A DNA stretch of 64,000 bases from DASZZZ01 sp036260375. GTDB taxonomy: Bacteria > Actinomycetota > CADDZG01 > WHSQ01. Position numbers and translations under genes: made by a program. Shown here piece after piece: positions 16,465 to 24,968 of the stretch. The stretch's first letter is position 1, and each line of letters begins with the position of its first letter. Below the pieces are notes generated by a model. The model had not been told where the DNA came from, made no database searches, and saw only the letters and a list, made by a program, of their open reading frames with translations. Location of the stretch: the NCBI GenBank assembly GCA_036260375.1, contig DASZZZ010000109.1, forward strand, positions 20,410-84,409. Reading direction: 5' to 3'.

Positions 16465-18006
16465 ATGGGGGTAGACCCACCCAGCGAACGCGCGGGGACG
16501 CGCGACTTCGTCACGATCCTGTCGGGCACGTCGCAGAACGTCGTCGGGATCGTCGTCGCGGCGGTCGCGACGTTCGTCGCGCAGATCCTCATGACGCGCA
16601 CCCTCGGCGCGGAGGGGTTCGGCGTCGTCACGATCCTGACCCAGGGCGCGTTCGTGCTGTCGTTCGCGACGCGCGCCGGCATGGACATGGCCGTGCTGCG
16701 CGATGTCGCGATCGAGACCGGTGTCGACCGACACGACCGCATCCGGGCGCCGGTCGCACGCGCCACGCTCGTCGCGCTCGGTGTCTCCGGGCTCGCGGCA
16801 CTCGCCGTCCTCGCGTCCGGAGACGCGGTGCTGCGCGCGCTGTCGATCGACCCCGAGCGCGGCCGTTACGTCGTGCCGGCCGCGGCGCTCGGCCTCCCGT
16901 TCCTCGCTCTCGCCAACGTGTGGCTGTCGGCGACGCGCGGGCTCAAGATCATGCGCTACACGCTCTATTGGTTCTGGGCGGGGCAGCCGGTCGCGTGGAT
17001 AGCGCTGATGCTCGTCGGGTGGCGGCTGGCCGAGACGCCGTGGATGAGCGTGCTCGCGTACTCGCTGTCGTGGGCGGTCGCGGCCGCCGGCGGGTGGTGG
17101 TCGTGGCGGCGGGAGAGCCGCGGCTGGGGGCGGACGCCGATGGCGCCGGGCGACATGCGCCGTCTCGTGCGCTACGCCGGCCCTCGTGCCCCCGCGGCGC
17201 TGTTCTCCCAGCTGCTGTTCTGGACCGACCTCTTCGTCGTCACGCGCTACGTCGCCGACGCCGAGGTCGGCGTCTACTCGGCGGCGCTGCGCTCGGGACA
17301 GATCCTCGTCCTGTTCATCACGTCGGTGAGCCTGATGTTCTCGCCGTTCGTGGCCGACCTCCACAACCGGGGCGAGACCGAGCGGCTCGACAAGCTGTTC
17401 AAGGCGCTGACGCGCTGGACGCTCGCGGCGACGCTGCCGGCGTTCCTGCTGCTCGTCGTGGCGCCGTCGGAGGTGCTGCGCCTGTTCGGCGCCGAGTTCT
17501 CCGGGGGCCGCGCCGCGCTGCTCATCCTGCTCGCGGGCCAGCTCGTCAACGTCGCGACGGGAAGCGTCGGCTTCGTGTTGATCATGGTCGGGCGCACCGG
17601 GTGGGACCTCGCCGTGTACGCAGTCTCCGTGGTGCTCGACGTCGGCCTCGCGCTGTGGCTGTGCCCGCGCTACGGGATCGAGGGGGCCGCGATCGCGAAC
17701 GCGGTGACGTTCGCCGTGTCGAAGTGGGCGCGCCTCGTGCTCGTACGGAGGTTCGTCCGCATCCAGCCCTACGACCGCCACTACGCGCGCCTCCTCGCGC
17801 CGACGGCGGCGTGCGGGGCGGCGATGTGGGCGGTGCACGCGGCCGTGGGGGCCGGGTGGCTCGTCGACCTCGCCGCGACCGGCGCCGCGGGCTTGCTCGC
17901 GTTCGTGCTCGCGTACCTCGCGTTCGGGCTGACGCCGGCCGAGCGCCGGGGCGCGTCGTCCGTGCTGGCGCGGCTTCCGGGCGTGAGGGGCCGCCCAGCG
18001 TCCTGA
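16465..18006 (+). CDS. Lipopolysaccharide/oligosaccharide flippase, MOP superfamily
   Basis: 513-aa polytopic membrane protein with about 12-14 hydrophobic segments along its length, of the Wzx/MATE-like polysaccharide transporter type. Features: an N-terminal first helix region (SGTSQNVVGIVVAAVATF), the early TRTLGAEGFGVVTIL that is characteristic of these flippases (leaflet to GAEGFG), and a C-terminal hydrophobic hairpin. It would translocate lipid-linked sugars across the membrane for surface glycan or cell-wall polymer assembly. No glycosyltransferases are adjacent, so the substrate cannot be guessed. It starts 28 bases after guaA and may be co-transcribed with it. Confidence 0.82.
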   Translation: MGVDPPSERAGTRDFVTILSGTSQNVVGIVVAAVATFVAQILMTRTLGAEGFGVVTILTQGAFVLSFATRAGMDMAVLRDVAIETGVDRHDRIRAPVARATLVALGVSGLAALAVLASGDAVLRALSIDPERGRYVVPAAALGLPFLALANVWLSATRGLKIMRYTLYWFWAGQPVAWIALMLVGWRLAETPWMSVLAYSLSWAVAAAGGWWSWRRESRGWGRTPMAPGDMRRLVRYAGPRAPAALFSQLLFWTDLFVVTRYVADAEVGVYSAALRSGQILVLFITSVSLMFSPFVADLHNRGETERLDKLFKALTRWTLAATLPAFLLLVVAPSEVLRLFGAEFSGGRAALLILLAGQLVNVATGSVGFVLIMVGRTGWDLAVYAVSVVLDVGLALWLCPRYGIEGAAIANAVTFAVSKWARLVLVRRFVRIQPYDRHYARLLAPTAACGAAMWAVHAAVGAGWLVDLAATGAAGLLAFVLAYLAFGLTPAERRGASSVLARLPGVRGRPAS

Positions 18007-18019
18007 CGCCTCCTGCTCC

Positions 18020-18354
18020 CTACGGTTCCCTCTGCGTGAGGCGTTCTATCGCCGCGCGCAGAGGCGGGATGTCACGCTCGACGGTATTCGCGACGACGTC
18101 TCGGTCGGTGGCGAAATAGTGGTGGACGAGGAAATCGCGCATGCGTGCGGCGGCGCGCCAGTCGACTTCAGGCGCACGCGTCAGGGTCTCCGAAGAGAGT
18201 CCCTTAATCGCTTCGCCGATAACTGCGAGGTTGTAGAGGACGGCATCCCACACGACGTCGTCGGACGTATCGCATCTTGGCTGCTGGTGTACCGCAGTAT
18301 CCGTTCGATGGCCTCATTGACGTCGGTGAGGCGATCGAGATCGCTACGAGACAT
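18020..18354 (-). pseudogene. hepT: HepT-type toxin, frameshifted
   Basis: HepT is a HEPN ribonuclease toxin. The ATG at 18354 opens a frame giving the HepT N-terminus (DLDRLTDVNEAIERILRYTS, ~27 codons). Homology then jumps to another frame near 18265-18275, and from 18253 the remainder follows: VVWDAVLYNLAVIGEAIKG, then the catalytic HEPN motif RMRDFLVHHYF (R-x4-H with the AMPylatable Tyr). Joined, the two pieces give about 112 residues, the expected length. One base lost, or two gained, explains the break. The first frame would otherwise stop in-frame further on. Either a decayed toxin or a sequencing error; as written the protein is broken. Confidence 0.75.
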
Positions 18355-18640
18355 TCAACGCCGTTGCTTCTCGCATGACCGACTCTCTGAACGGCGGACG
18401 TAGGCTTCCCTCGGACACTACTTGGACGTCAATCCCGAGCAGCTCCTCGAGCTCGAGCTCCATTCGGATCAGGTCCAGGATCGACGTCCTGGGAGAGACC
18501 GCTACGAGGAGGTCGAGGTCGCTCTCCGGCGATGCGTCGCCGCGAGCGCGAGAGCCGAATACCCACATCGCCCTCGCTCCGTGGCGGAGGCCTATGCGCA
18601 CGATGTCGGCGACTGGGAGCTGTTCGATCTCCCTCGGCAC
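18344..18640 (-). CDS. mntA: MntA-type nucleotidyltransferase antitoxin
   Basis: Antitoxin of the HepT-MntA system: a minimal nucleotidyltransferase that silences HepT by AMPylating its Tyr. About 98 aa from GTG at 18640, chosen for GGGGGAA six bases upstream; the frame continues to 18742 without family similarity. The signature GSRARGDASPESDLD fits GS-x10-D-x-D exactly, with the preceding VF strand. The end overlaps the HepT start by 11 bases, the usual antitoxin-toxin coupling. The pair is less GC-rich than its neighbours, consistent with acquisition. The antitoxin looks intact while its toxin partner is frameshifted. Confidence 0.85.
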   Translation of the reverse strand: MPREIEQLPVADIVRIGLRHGARAMWVFGSRARGDASPESDLDLLVAVSPRTSILDLIRMELELEELLGIDVQVVSEGSLRPPFRESVMREATALNVS

Positions 18641-18814
18641 GCAGGGTTCCCCCACGCTCGCGTTCAAATGGATCGGCAACTCTTGCCGAACAGGGTACCC
18701 GATGTGCTGTTCGTTCTGAGGCTGGCGGGGCTGCTGATACATTCCGATGTCGGCCTGCCCGTCGGCACGTCAATATGACGGCTCCGTGATGCCCCCAGGC
18801 CCGATAATCGGTCC

Positions 18815-20980
18815 ATGGGCGACCCCTCCTACGACCTCAACCCCGTCCAGCGCGAGGCCGTCGAGCACGGCGAGGGCCCGGTGCTCGTCGTGGCGGGGGC
18901 CGGCTCGGGCAAGACGCGGGTGCTCACCCACCGCATCGCGCACCTGATCGCGAACGGCACGTCGCCGTTCGCGATCATCGCCATCACGTTCACCAACAAG
19001 GCGGCCGGCGAGATGAAGCGCCGCGTCGCGGAGCTCGTCGGTCCCGTGGCGCACAACATGTGGGTCTCGACGTTCCACTCGGCGTGCGTGCGCATCCTGA
19101 GGCGCGAGGCCAAGCGCCTCGGCTACACGAGCTCGTTCTCGATCTACGACACCGCCGACGGCGAGCGCCTCGTAAAGGCGTGCCTCGACGAGCTCAACCT
19201 CGACGCGAAGAAGACGCCGCCGCGCGCCGTGCTCGCGACGATCTCGGACGCCAAGAACCGCCTCGTCGACGCCGGCATCTTCTCGGACTTCGCGTCGAAC
19301 CCGTGGGAGAAGACGGTGGCGAAGGTCTACGTCGAGTACCAGCGGCGTCTCGAGGAGGCGGGCGCGTTCGACTTCGACGACCTCATCATGCGCGTGGTCG
19401 AGATCTTCGACCGCCATCCCGACGTGCTGGCGCACTACCAGAACCGCTTCCGGCACGTCCTCGTCGACGAGTACCAGGACACGAACCACGCGCAGGCGCG
19501 CCTCGCGACGCTGCTGGCCGGCAAGTGGCGCAACATCTTCGTCGTCGGCGACGCGGACCAGGGCATCTACGCGTTCCGCGGCGCGACGATCCGCAACCTG
19601 CTCGACTTCGAGCGCGACTGGCCCGACGGTCGTCTCATCACCCTCGAGCAGAACTACCGCTCGACACAGACGATCCTCGACGCCGCCAACGCGGTCATCG
19701 AGAACAACGTCATGCGCAAGCCCAAGGAGCTGTGGACGCAGTCGGTCGCCGGCGAACCGATCACGCGTTACCACGCGCAGAACGCCGACGACGAGGCCGA
19801 GTGGGTCGCCGACGAGATCGTCCGCCTGCGCGAGCGCGGCTGTCCGCTGTCGGACATGGCGATCTTCTATCGGACCAACGCACAGTCGCGCGTGCTCGAG
19901 GAGGTCCTCGCCGGCCGCAACGTCCCGTACCGCGTCATCGGGGGCGTTCGCTTCTACGAGCGCAAGGAGGTCAAGGACATCCTGGCGTGGCTGCGCGCCG
20001 CCGCCAACCCGCTCGACGCCGTGTCGGTCGAGCGCGCCGCGCAGTCGCCCAAGCGCGGCATCGGCGACACGTCGCTCGCGCGGCTGGCGACGTTCGCGCG
20101 CGACGAAGGCATCGGCCTCGGCGACGCGTTGGCGCGCGCCGAGGAGGCGCCCGGCGTGTCGAAGCGCGCGCTCGGAGGCATGCTCGAGATGAGCCGGCTG
20201 CTCGGCGACATCCGCGTCGCCGGCGCGCGGGGCGGCGTGCGCGTGGCCGACGTCGTCGAGCTCGCGTGGACGGTGAGCGGCTACATGGACGCGCTCGCGA
20301 AGGAGGGCACGTTCGAGGCGTTGTCGCGCCAGGAGAACCTGCGCGAGCTGCGCGGCGTCGCGGCCGAGTACGACGAGGCTGCGACCGAGCCGAGCCTGAC
20401 GGGTTTCCTCGAGGAGATCGCGCTCGTGACCGACACCGACCTGGTCGACGGCGAGGAGACGGGCGTGTCGTTGATGACGTTGCACAACGCGAAGGGCCTC
20501 GAGTTCCCCGTCGTCTTCATGATCGGCATGGAGGAGGGCGTGTTCCCGCACATCCGCGCTCTCGCCGAGCAGGAGGAGCTCGAGGAGGAACGGCGATTGT
20601 GCTACGTCGGCATCACACGCGCGAAGCGCCGCCTGTACCTGCTCAACGCGTGGTCGCGGATGTTGTTCGGCCAGCTCAACTACAACCCGCCGTCGCGCTT
20701 CCTCAAGGAGGTCCCGGAGCAGCTCGTGCGCATGGCGGAACGCTCCGAGCCGGCCCCCTCGGCGACGCGCGGCCCCCGGGGGCGGACGCGGGCGGCGCGC
20801 GCGGTCGCGGATCCCGAGTCGTGGCGCGTCGGGCAGGAGGTCGTGCACGAACGCTGGGGCCGCGGCACGATCCTCGACATCTCGCGCTCGCGCATCGGCA
20901 TCGAGGCGACCGTGAACTTCCCGGACGCCGGCGGCGAGAAGCGCCTCGACCTCACGCTGGCGCCGCTCCAGCCCGGCTAG
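18815..20980 (+). CDS. pcrA: ATP-dependent DNA helicase PcrA/UvrD
   Basis: Superfamily 1A 3'-5' helicase for nucleotide-excision and mismatch repair and rolling-circle replication. 721 aa. Q-motif LNPVQREAV, Walker A VVAGAGSGKTR, motif Ia ITFTNKAAGEM, Walker B VDEYQDTNH, motif III VGDADQGIYAFRGA, motif IV LEQNYRS, motif V LMTLHNAKGLEFPVVF and motif VI YVGITRAKRRLYL are all present. The C-terminal Tudor-like segment (GQEVVHERWGRGTIL) that binds RNA polymerase in PcrA ends the protein. ATG at 18815 begins shortly upstream of the Q-motif. Monocistronic; faces the convergent cyclophilin gene. Confidence 0.97.
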   Translation: MGDPSYDLNPVQREAVEHGEGPVLVVAGAGSGKTRVLTHRIAHLIANGTSPFAIIAITFTNKAAGEMKRRVAELVGPVAHNMWVSTFHSACVRILRREAKRLGYTSSFSIYDTADGERLVKACLDELNLDAKKTPPRAVLATISDAKNRLVDAGIFSDFASNPWEKTVAKVYVEYQRRLEEAGAFDFDDLIMRVVEIFDRHPDVLAHYQNRFRHVLVDEYQDTNHAQARLATLLAGKWRNIFVVGDADQGIYAFRGATIRNLLDFERDWPDGRLITLEQNYRSTQTILDAANAVIENNVMRKPKELWTQSVAGEPITRYHAQNADDEAEWVADEIVRLRERGCPLSDMAIFYRTNAQSRVLEEVLAGRNVPYRVIGGVRFYERKEVKDILAWLRAAANPLDAVSVERAAQSPKRGIGDTSLARLATFARDEGIGLGDALARAEEAPGVSKRALGGMLEMSRLLGDIRVAGARGGVRVADVVELAWTVSGYMDALAKEGTFEALSRQENLRELRGVAAEYDEAATEPSLTGFLEEIALVTDTDLVDGEETGVSLMTLHNAKGLEFPVVFMIGMEEGVFPHIRALAEQEELEEERRLCYVGITRAKRRLYLLNAWSRMLFGQLNYNPPSRFLKEVPEQLVRMAERSEPAPSATRGPRGRTRAARAVADPESWRVGQEVVHERWGRGTILDISRSRIGIEATVNFPDAGGEKRLDLTLAPLQPG

Positions 20981-20997
20981 CCGGATCGCCGTCGTCG

Positions 20998-21789
20998 CTA
21001 GCGGCGTTCCTCGATCTCGACGCGCTCGATCCACACCGGCACCGCCGGCTCGACCGACGTCACCGGTTCGTCGCCGCCCGTCACGGGTTGGCGCGAGATC
21101 CACACGATCGTCTCGTAGCTCGACTCGTCGACGGTCCCGAAGATCGAGTACAGCTTCTGGAGACCCGCGGGCTCGGGGCGCGGTGGCGTCGCCCCGGGCG
21201 TCGCCTCGACGATCTCGTCGCACGAGTGCACGACGACGAAGAACGCGCCCGAGCGCACGACGCCGGGCTCGCCCGACGCGGTCGTCGCGACCGTGCCGCA
21301 CACGTAGTCCTGCGGCCGGTCGGGCAGCTCCGCGGGCAGCTCGTAGCCGGCGTCCTCGGGCGGGTCGAGGAGGCGGTCGTTGGGGTCGCCCGTCTGGATC
21401 AGGAAGCGGCGCTCGACGCGCGCCCACCGGCGGCCGTCGTAGTACCCGGCGCGCGCGAGGAACACGAAGCTGTTGACCGCCTCCGGCGCGGCGTCCTCGA
21501 GGAGGTCGAGCGCGATGTCGCCGCACGACGTCACGATCGTGGCGCGGTAGTCGACGCCCGGCTCGAGCATTCGCTCCGGCTGCGCGTAGCGCCGTCGGGC
21601 CGGCGCGTCGGGGGGAGGGCCGGGGCGGCACGTCCCCACGGGCGACGGCTCGGCCGCCTCCGGAGGCGGCGGCGGCGCGACGTCGTCCTCGGCGGCGGCG
21701 TACACCGCGAGCGCGACGACGGCCCCGAGGACGGCGACGACGGCGACCGCGCGGGCCGCGGCACGGCGCGCGCGGGCGCCGTGCGTCAC
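20998..21789 (-). CDS. Membrane-anchored cyclophilin-type peptidyl-prolyl isomerase
   Basis: 263 aa. An N-terminal anchor or signal (AVAVVAVLGAVVALAVYAAA) is followed by a Pro-rich linker and a cyclophilin domain (~residues 75-255) acting as a foldase outside the membrane. Conserved pieces: IVTSCGDIALDLLEDAAPEAVNSF, a GYYDGRRWARVERRFLIQTGDP core and GTVATTASGEPGVVRSGAFF. Several active-site positions differ from E. coli-type enzymes, so isomerase strength is uncertain. GTG at 21789 overlaps the upstream carboxyltransferase stop as GTGA, indicating translational coupling. Confidence 0.85.
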   Translation of the reverse strand: MTHGARARRAAARAVAVVAVLGAVVALAVYAAAEDDVAPPPPPEAAEPSPVGTCRPGPPPDAPARRRYAQPERMLEPGVDYRATIVTSCGDIALDLLEDAAPEAVNSFVFLARAGYYDGRRWARVERRFLIQTGDPNDRLLDPPEDAGYELPAELPDRPQDYVCGTVATTASGEPGVVRSGAFFVVVHSCDEIVEATPGATPPRPEPAGLQKLYSIFGTVDESSYETIVWISRQPVTGGDEPVTSVEPAVPVWIERVEIEERR

Positions 21790-23222
21790 ACGCGCCGCCA
21801 CCGGTCGAGGCGCGCGTCGGGCAGCGGCCCCCGGTCGCGCGCGCGGTCGAGCTCCGCCGCGATCACGTGGCGCAACGACGGCGCTCCCAGCGGGTGCTCC
21901 ACGATCGCGTCGGCGACGCCCAGCGCCACGAGGTCGCTCGCCGCGGGCCTCAGCAGGCGCGCCGCGTCGGCCTCCCGGCCCCCGTCGCGCCACAGGATCT
22001 CCGCGGCGAGGTCCGGCGAGATGACCGAGAAGACGGCGTCGGCGTAGACGACGACGCGGTCCGCGACGGCGAACGCGAGCGCGCCTCCGCTCCCGCCCTC
22101 GCCGGTCACGATCGCGATCACCGGGACCGGCGCGCGCAGCAGCGCGTCGAGCAGCTCCGCGACCGCCCACGCGATGCCCTCGCTCTCCGACGCGGGCGAC
22201 GGGTCGGCGCCCTTCGTGTCGACGAGCGCGACGACGGGGACGCCGAGGCGCGCGGCCGTCTCGACGCAGCGGCGGGCCTTGCGGTACGCGCCCGGACCGG
22301 GGGCGCGGTTGCGATCGAGCGCGAGCACGAGCGCGCGCCGTCCTGCGACGCGCGCGAACGCGGCGAGGAGAGCGTCGTCGTCGCGGCCCGCGCGGTCGCC
22401 GCGCAGCTCGACGAGGACGTCGGCCGCGGCGCGCGCGAGCTGCGGCGCGCGCGGCCGCCCCGGCGCGCGCGCCGCGCGCAGCGCGTCCCACGCGTCGTCC
22501 GGCACGGCGACGCGCTCACCGGGCGCCGGCGGGACGTCGGCGTCGTCGTCGGGCGCTAGCGCGTCGAGCACGCGCGCGACCGCAGCGCGCGCGTCGGCGG
22601 GATGGACGACGTCGTCGACGAGCCCGTGCGCTAGCGCGCTCGCGGCCGTGTGCGACGCCTCGGGCAACGGCGTGCCCGTGAAGCGACGCACGACGCGGGG
22701 GCCGGCGAACCCGACCGTCGCGCCGGTCTCGGCCAGCGTCACGTCGGCGAGCGCGCCGAGGCTCACGAGGACGCCGCCGGTCGACGGGTTGGCGAGCACG
22801 GCCACTAGCGGCGCGCGCGCGTCGGCGAGCCGGGCGCGCGCCGCGGCGATGCGCCCCATCTGCACGAGCGACCGCATGCCCTCCTGCATGCGCGCGCCGC
22901 CGGTCGCGACGTGCGCGACGAACGGCACGCGACGGCGCGCGGCGCGCTCGAGCGCCGCGGCCAGACGGCGCCCCACGACCTCGCCCATGCTCCCCGCCAG
23001 GTAGTCGAACGCGAACAGCGCGAGCTCGACGTCGCGGCCCCCGATTCTGCCCCGCCCGGTCGACACCGCCTCGTCGGCGCCCGACGCCGACCGCGCGCGG
23101 TCGAGCGCGTCGCGATAGCCGGGGTACTGCAGCGGATCGCCGTGCGTCGCGGGGTCGTCGTCGGCGACGAACGAACCCGGGTCGGCGAGCGGCGGCGCCT
23201 CCGTGGCGGAGCGTTCGTCCAA
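21786..23222 (-). CDS. Fused acyl-CoA carboxylase carboxyltransferase (AccD+AccA)
   Basis: 478-aa protein combining beta- and alpha-type carboxyltransferase halves, each a crotonase-fold. The N half has VATGGARMQEGMRSLVQMGR and NPSTGGVLVSLG. The C half has VVALVDTKGADPSPASESEG and IVTGEGGSGGALAFAVADRV, the oxyanion signatures. The Cys4 zinc ribbon of AccD is absent, as in many actinobacterial and acyl-CoA forms. TTG at 23222 is chosen: GAGGGAGACGAGG precedes it and nothing upstream looks coding. It transfers carboxyl from biotin to acetyl- or propionyl-CoA. The divergent B12-binding gene and sucCD favour a propionyl-CoA link. The biotin carboxylase is not nearby. Confidence 0.85.
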   Translation of the reverse strand: MDERSATEAPPLADPGSFVADDDPATHGDPLQYPGYRDALDRARSASGADEAVSTGRGRIGGRDVELALFAFDYLAGSMGEVVGRRLAAALERAARRRVPFVAHVATGGARMQEGMRSLVQMGRIAAARARLADARAPLVAVLANPSTGGVLVSLGALADVTLAETGATVGFAGPRVVRRFTGTPLPEASHTAASALAHGLVDDVVHPADARAAVARVLDALAPDDDADVPPAPGERVAVPDDAWDALRAARAPGRPRAPQLARAAADVLVELRGDRAGRDDDALLAAFARVAGRRALVLALDRNRAPGPGAYRKARRCVETAARLGVPVVALVDTKGADPSPASESEGIAWAVAELLDALLRAPVPVIAIVTGEGGSGGALAFAVADRVVVYADAVFSVISPDLAAEILWRDGGREADAARLLRPAASDLVALGVADAIVEHPLGAPSLRHVIAAELDRARDRGPLPDARLDRWRRV

Positions 23223-23342
23223 GCCTCGTCTCCCTCGTGACCTGCTAGTCTCGCAGTGGCTCTTCCGGCCGGGGGCGCGCCGCCGGCGGCGCCTCTCGGC
23301 GTGCCGGAACCGTAGCAACAACCTTCGGAAAGTGGTTTCGAC

Positions 23343-23768
23343 GTGCCTTCTGAACGACCTCGGATACTGGTGGCGAAGATCGGTCTCGACGGCCACGACC
23401 GCGGCATAAAGGTCGTGGCGCGCGCACTGCGCGACGCTGGCATGGAGGTCGTCTACACCGGCCTGCACCAGACTCCGGAGCAGATCGTGTCGGCCGCGAT
23501 CCAGGAGGACGTCGACGCCGTGGGGCTGTCGTGCCTGTCGGGCGCACACATGACGCTGTTCCCGCGCGTGACCGAGTTGCTGCGCGAGCAGGGCGCGGAC
23601 GACATCGTGGTGTTCGGCGGCGGCATCATCCCGGACCACGACATCCCGAAGCTGCGCGACGCCGGCATCGTCGAGATCTTCACGCCGGGCACCACGACGT
23701 CGGCGATCATCGACTGGGTTCGGGACAACGTCGGCGAGGCGACGAGCCACACGGCGCCGGCCGAGTAG
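23343..23768 (+). CDS. Cobalamin-binding subunit of methylmalonyl-CoA mutase
   Basis: 141-aa free-standing B12-binding domain, homologous to the C-terminal part of methylmalonyl-CoA mutase. The cobalamin signature is GLDGHDRG (the lower-ligand His of DxHxxG), followed by GLSCLSGAHM and FGGGIIPDHDIPKL. Such short subunits pair with a separate catalytic chain (McmA1-like) to isomerise methylmalonyl-CoA to succinyl-CoA, or with related mutases. The catalytic chain is not in the window. GTG at 23343 has GGAAAG upstream. It is 48 bases before sucC, so co-transcription with the enzyme that consumes succinyl-CoA is plausible. Confidence 0.9.
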   Translation: MPSERPRILVAKIGLDGHDRGIKVVARALRDAGMEVVYTGLHQTPEQIVSAAIQEDVDAVGLSCLSGAHMTLFPRVTELLREQGADDIVVFGGGIIPDHDIPKLRDAGIVEIFTPGTTTSAIIDWVRDNVGEATSHTAPAE

Positions 23769-23815
23769 CGCGTCGCCCCCGCCGGGGGCCGGACGCGTGC
23801 ACGAGGGGAGGCTAC

Positions 23816-24964
23816 GTGGACCTGTTCGAGTACCAGGGCAAGGAGCTCCTGCGCAAGTTCGAGGTGCCCGTGCCCGAGGGGCGCGTCGCGCGCACGCCCG
23901 ATGAGGCGTCGGACGCGGCGCGCCGTCTCGGCGGACGCGTCGTCGTCAAGGCGCAGGTACAGGTCGGGGGCCGCGGGAAGGCGGGCGGCATCAAGCTCGC
24001 GGAGTCGCCCGACGAGGCCGCCGAGGTCGCGTCGCGGATCCTCGGCATGGACATCAAGGGCCACGTCGTCAAGCGCGTGCTCGTCGAGCGCGCCGGCGAC
24101 ATCCGCGCCGAGTACTACTGCGCGTTCCTGCTCGACCGCTCCGAGCGCAAGTTCCTCGGCATGATGAGCGCGAAGGGCGGCGTCGACATCGAGGAGGTCG
24201 CGGCGACCGACCCGGGCGCCATCGCGCGCGTGCACGTCGACCCGCTCGTCGGCATCTCCGACTTCCACGCGCGCAAGCTCGTGTTCGGAGCCGGCATCGA
24301 CGCCGAGGCGCGCAAGGAGGCGATCGCGCTCATACCGAAGCTCTATCGCGCGTTCGTCGAGCTCGACGCGTCGCTCGTCGAGATCAACCCGATGATCCTG
24401 ACCGGCGACGGGCGCGTCGTCGCGCTCGACGCCAAGGTGTCGCTCGACGAGTCCGCGGCGTACCGGCATCCGATCTTCGACGAGCTCAAGGCGGCGCACG
24501 AGATCCCCGAGCAGGAGCGCCTCGCGAAGGAGAAGGGGCTCAACTTCATCAAGCTCGACGGCGACGTCGGCATCATCGGCAACGGCGCCGGCCTCGTCAT
24601 GTCGACGCTCGACGTCGTCAAGGCCGCCGGCGGCGCGCCGGCCAACTTCCTCGACGTGGGCGGGGGGGCCGGAGCGGACCTGCTGTCGTCGAGCCTCGAG
24701 GTCATCATGTCGAACGCGGAGGTCAAGAGCATCCTCGTCAACATCTTCGGCGGCATCACGCGCTGCGACCTCGTCGCGGAGGGCATCCTCGACGCGCTCG
24801 GCCGTCTCGACGTACGCGTCCCGATCGTCGTGCGCCTCGACGGGACGAACGCCGAGGAGGGGCGCAAGATGCTCGCCGACGCGCCGCACGAGAAGCTCGT
24901 CACCGCAGACACGATGCTCGGCGCCGCCCGGAAGGCCGTCGAGCTCGCGCACGAGGGGAGCTGA
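23816..24964 (+). CDS. sucC: Succinyl-CoA ligase (ADP-forming) beta subunit
   Basis: Converts succinyl-CoA + ADP/GDP + phosphate to succinate, with substrate-level ATP formation; TCA cycle. 382 aa. ATP-grasp domain with VVVKAQVQVGGRGKAGGIKL, substrate-binding VEINPM and the CoA-ligase-type domain GIIGNGAGLVMSTLD, then NIFGGITRCD. GTG at 23816 follows GAGGGGAG and gives the family's MDLFEYQGKELL N-terminus. sucD starts five bases after the stop. Confidence 0.97.
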   Translation: MDLFEYQGKELLRKFEVPVPEGRVARTPDEASDAARRLGGRVVVKAQVQVGGRGKAGGIKLAESPDEAAEVASRILGMDIKGHVVKRVLVERAGDIRAEYYCAFLLDRSERKFLGMMSAKGGVDIEEVAATDPGAIARVHVDPLVGISDFHARKLVFGAGIDAEARKEAIALIPKLYRAFVELDASLVEINPMILTGDGRVVALDAKVSLDESAAYRHPIFDELKAAHEIPEQERLAKEKGLNFIKLDGDVGIIGNGAGLVMSTLDVVKAAGGAPANFLDVGGGAGADLLSSSLEVIMSNAEVKSILVNIFGGITRCDLVAEGILDALGRLDVRVPIVVRLDGTNAEEGRKMLADAPHEKLVTADTMLGAARKAVELAHEGS

Positions 24965-24968
24965 TGCA

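Noticed and set aside
18770..21631. 953-aa open frame antisense to pcrA
   Set aside because: Arg/Ala/Val-rich, with no recognisable domain. The plus strand holds a complete PcrA with all helicase motifs.
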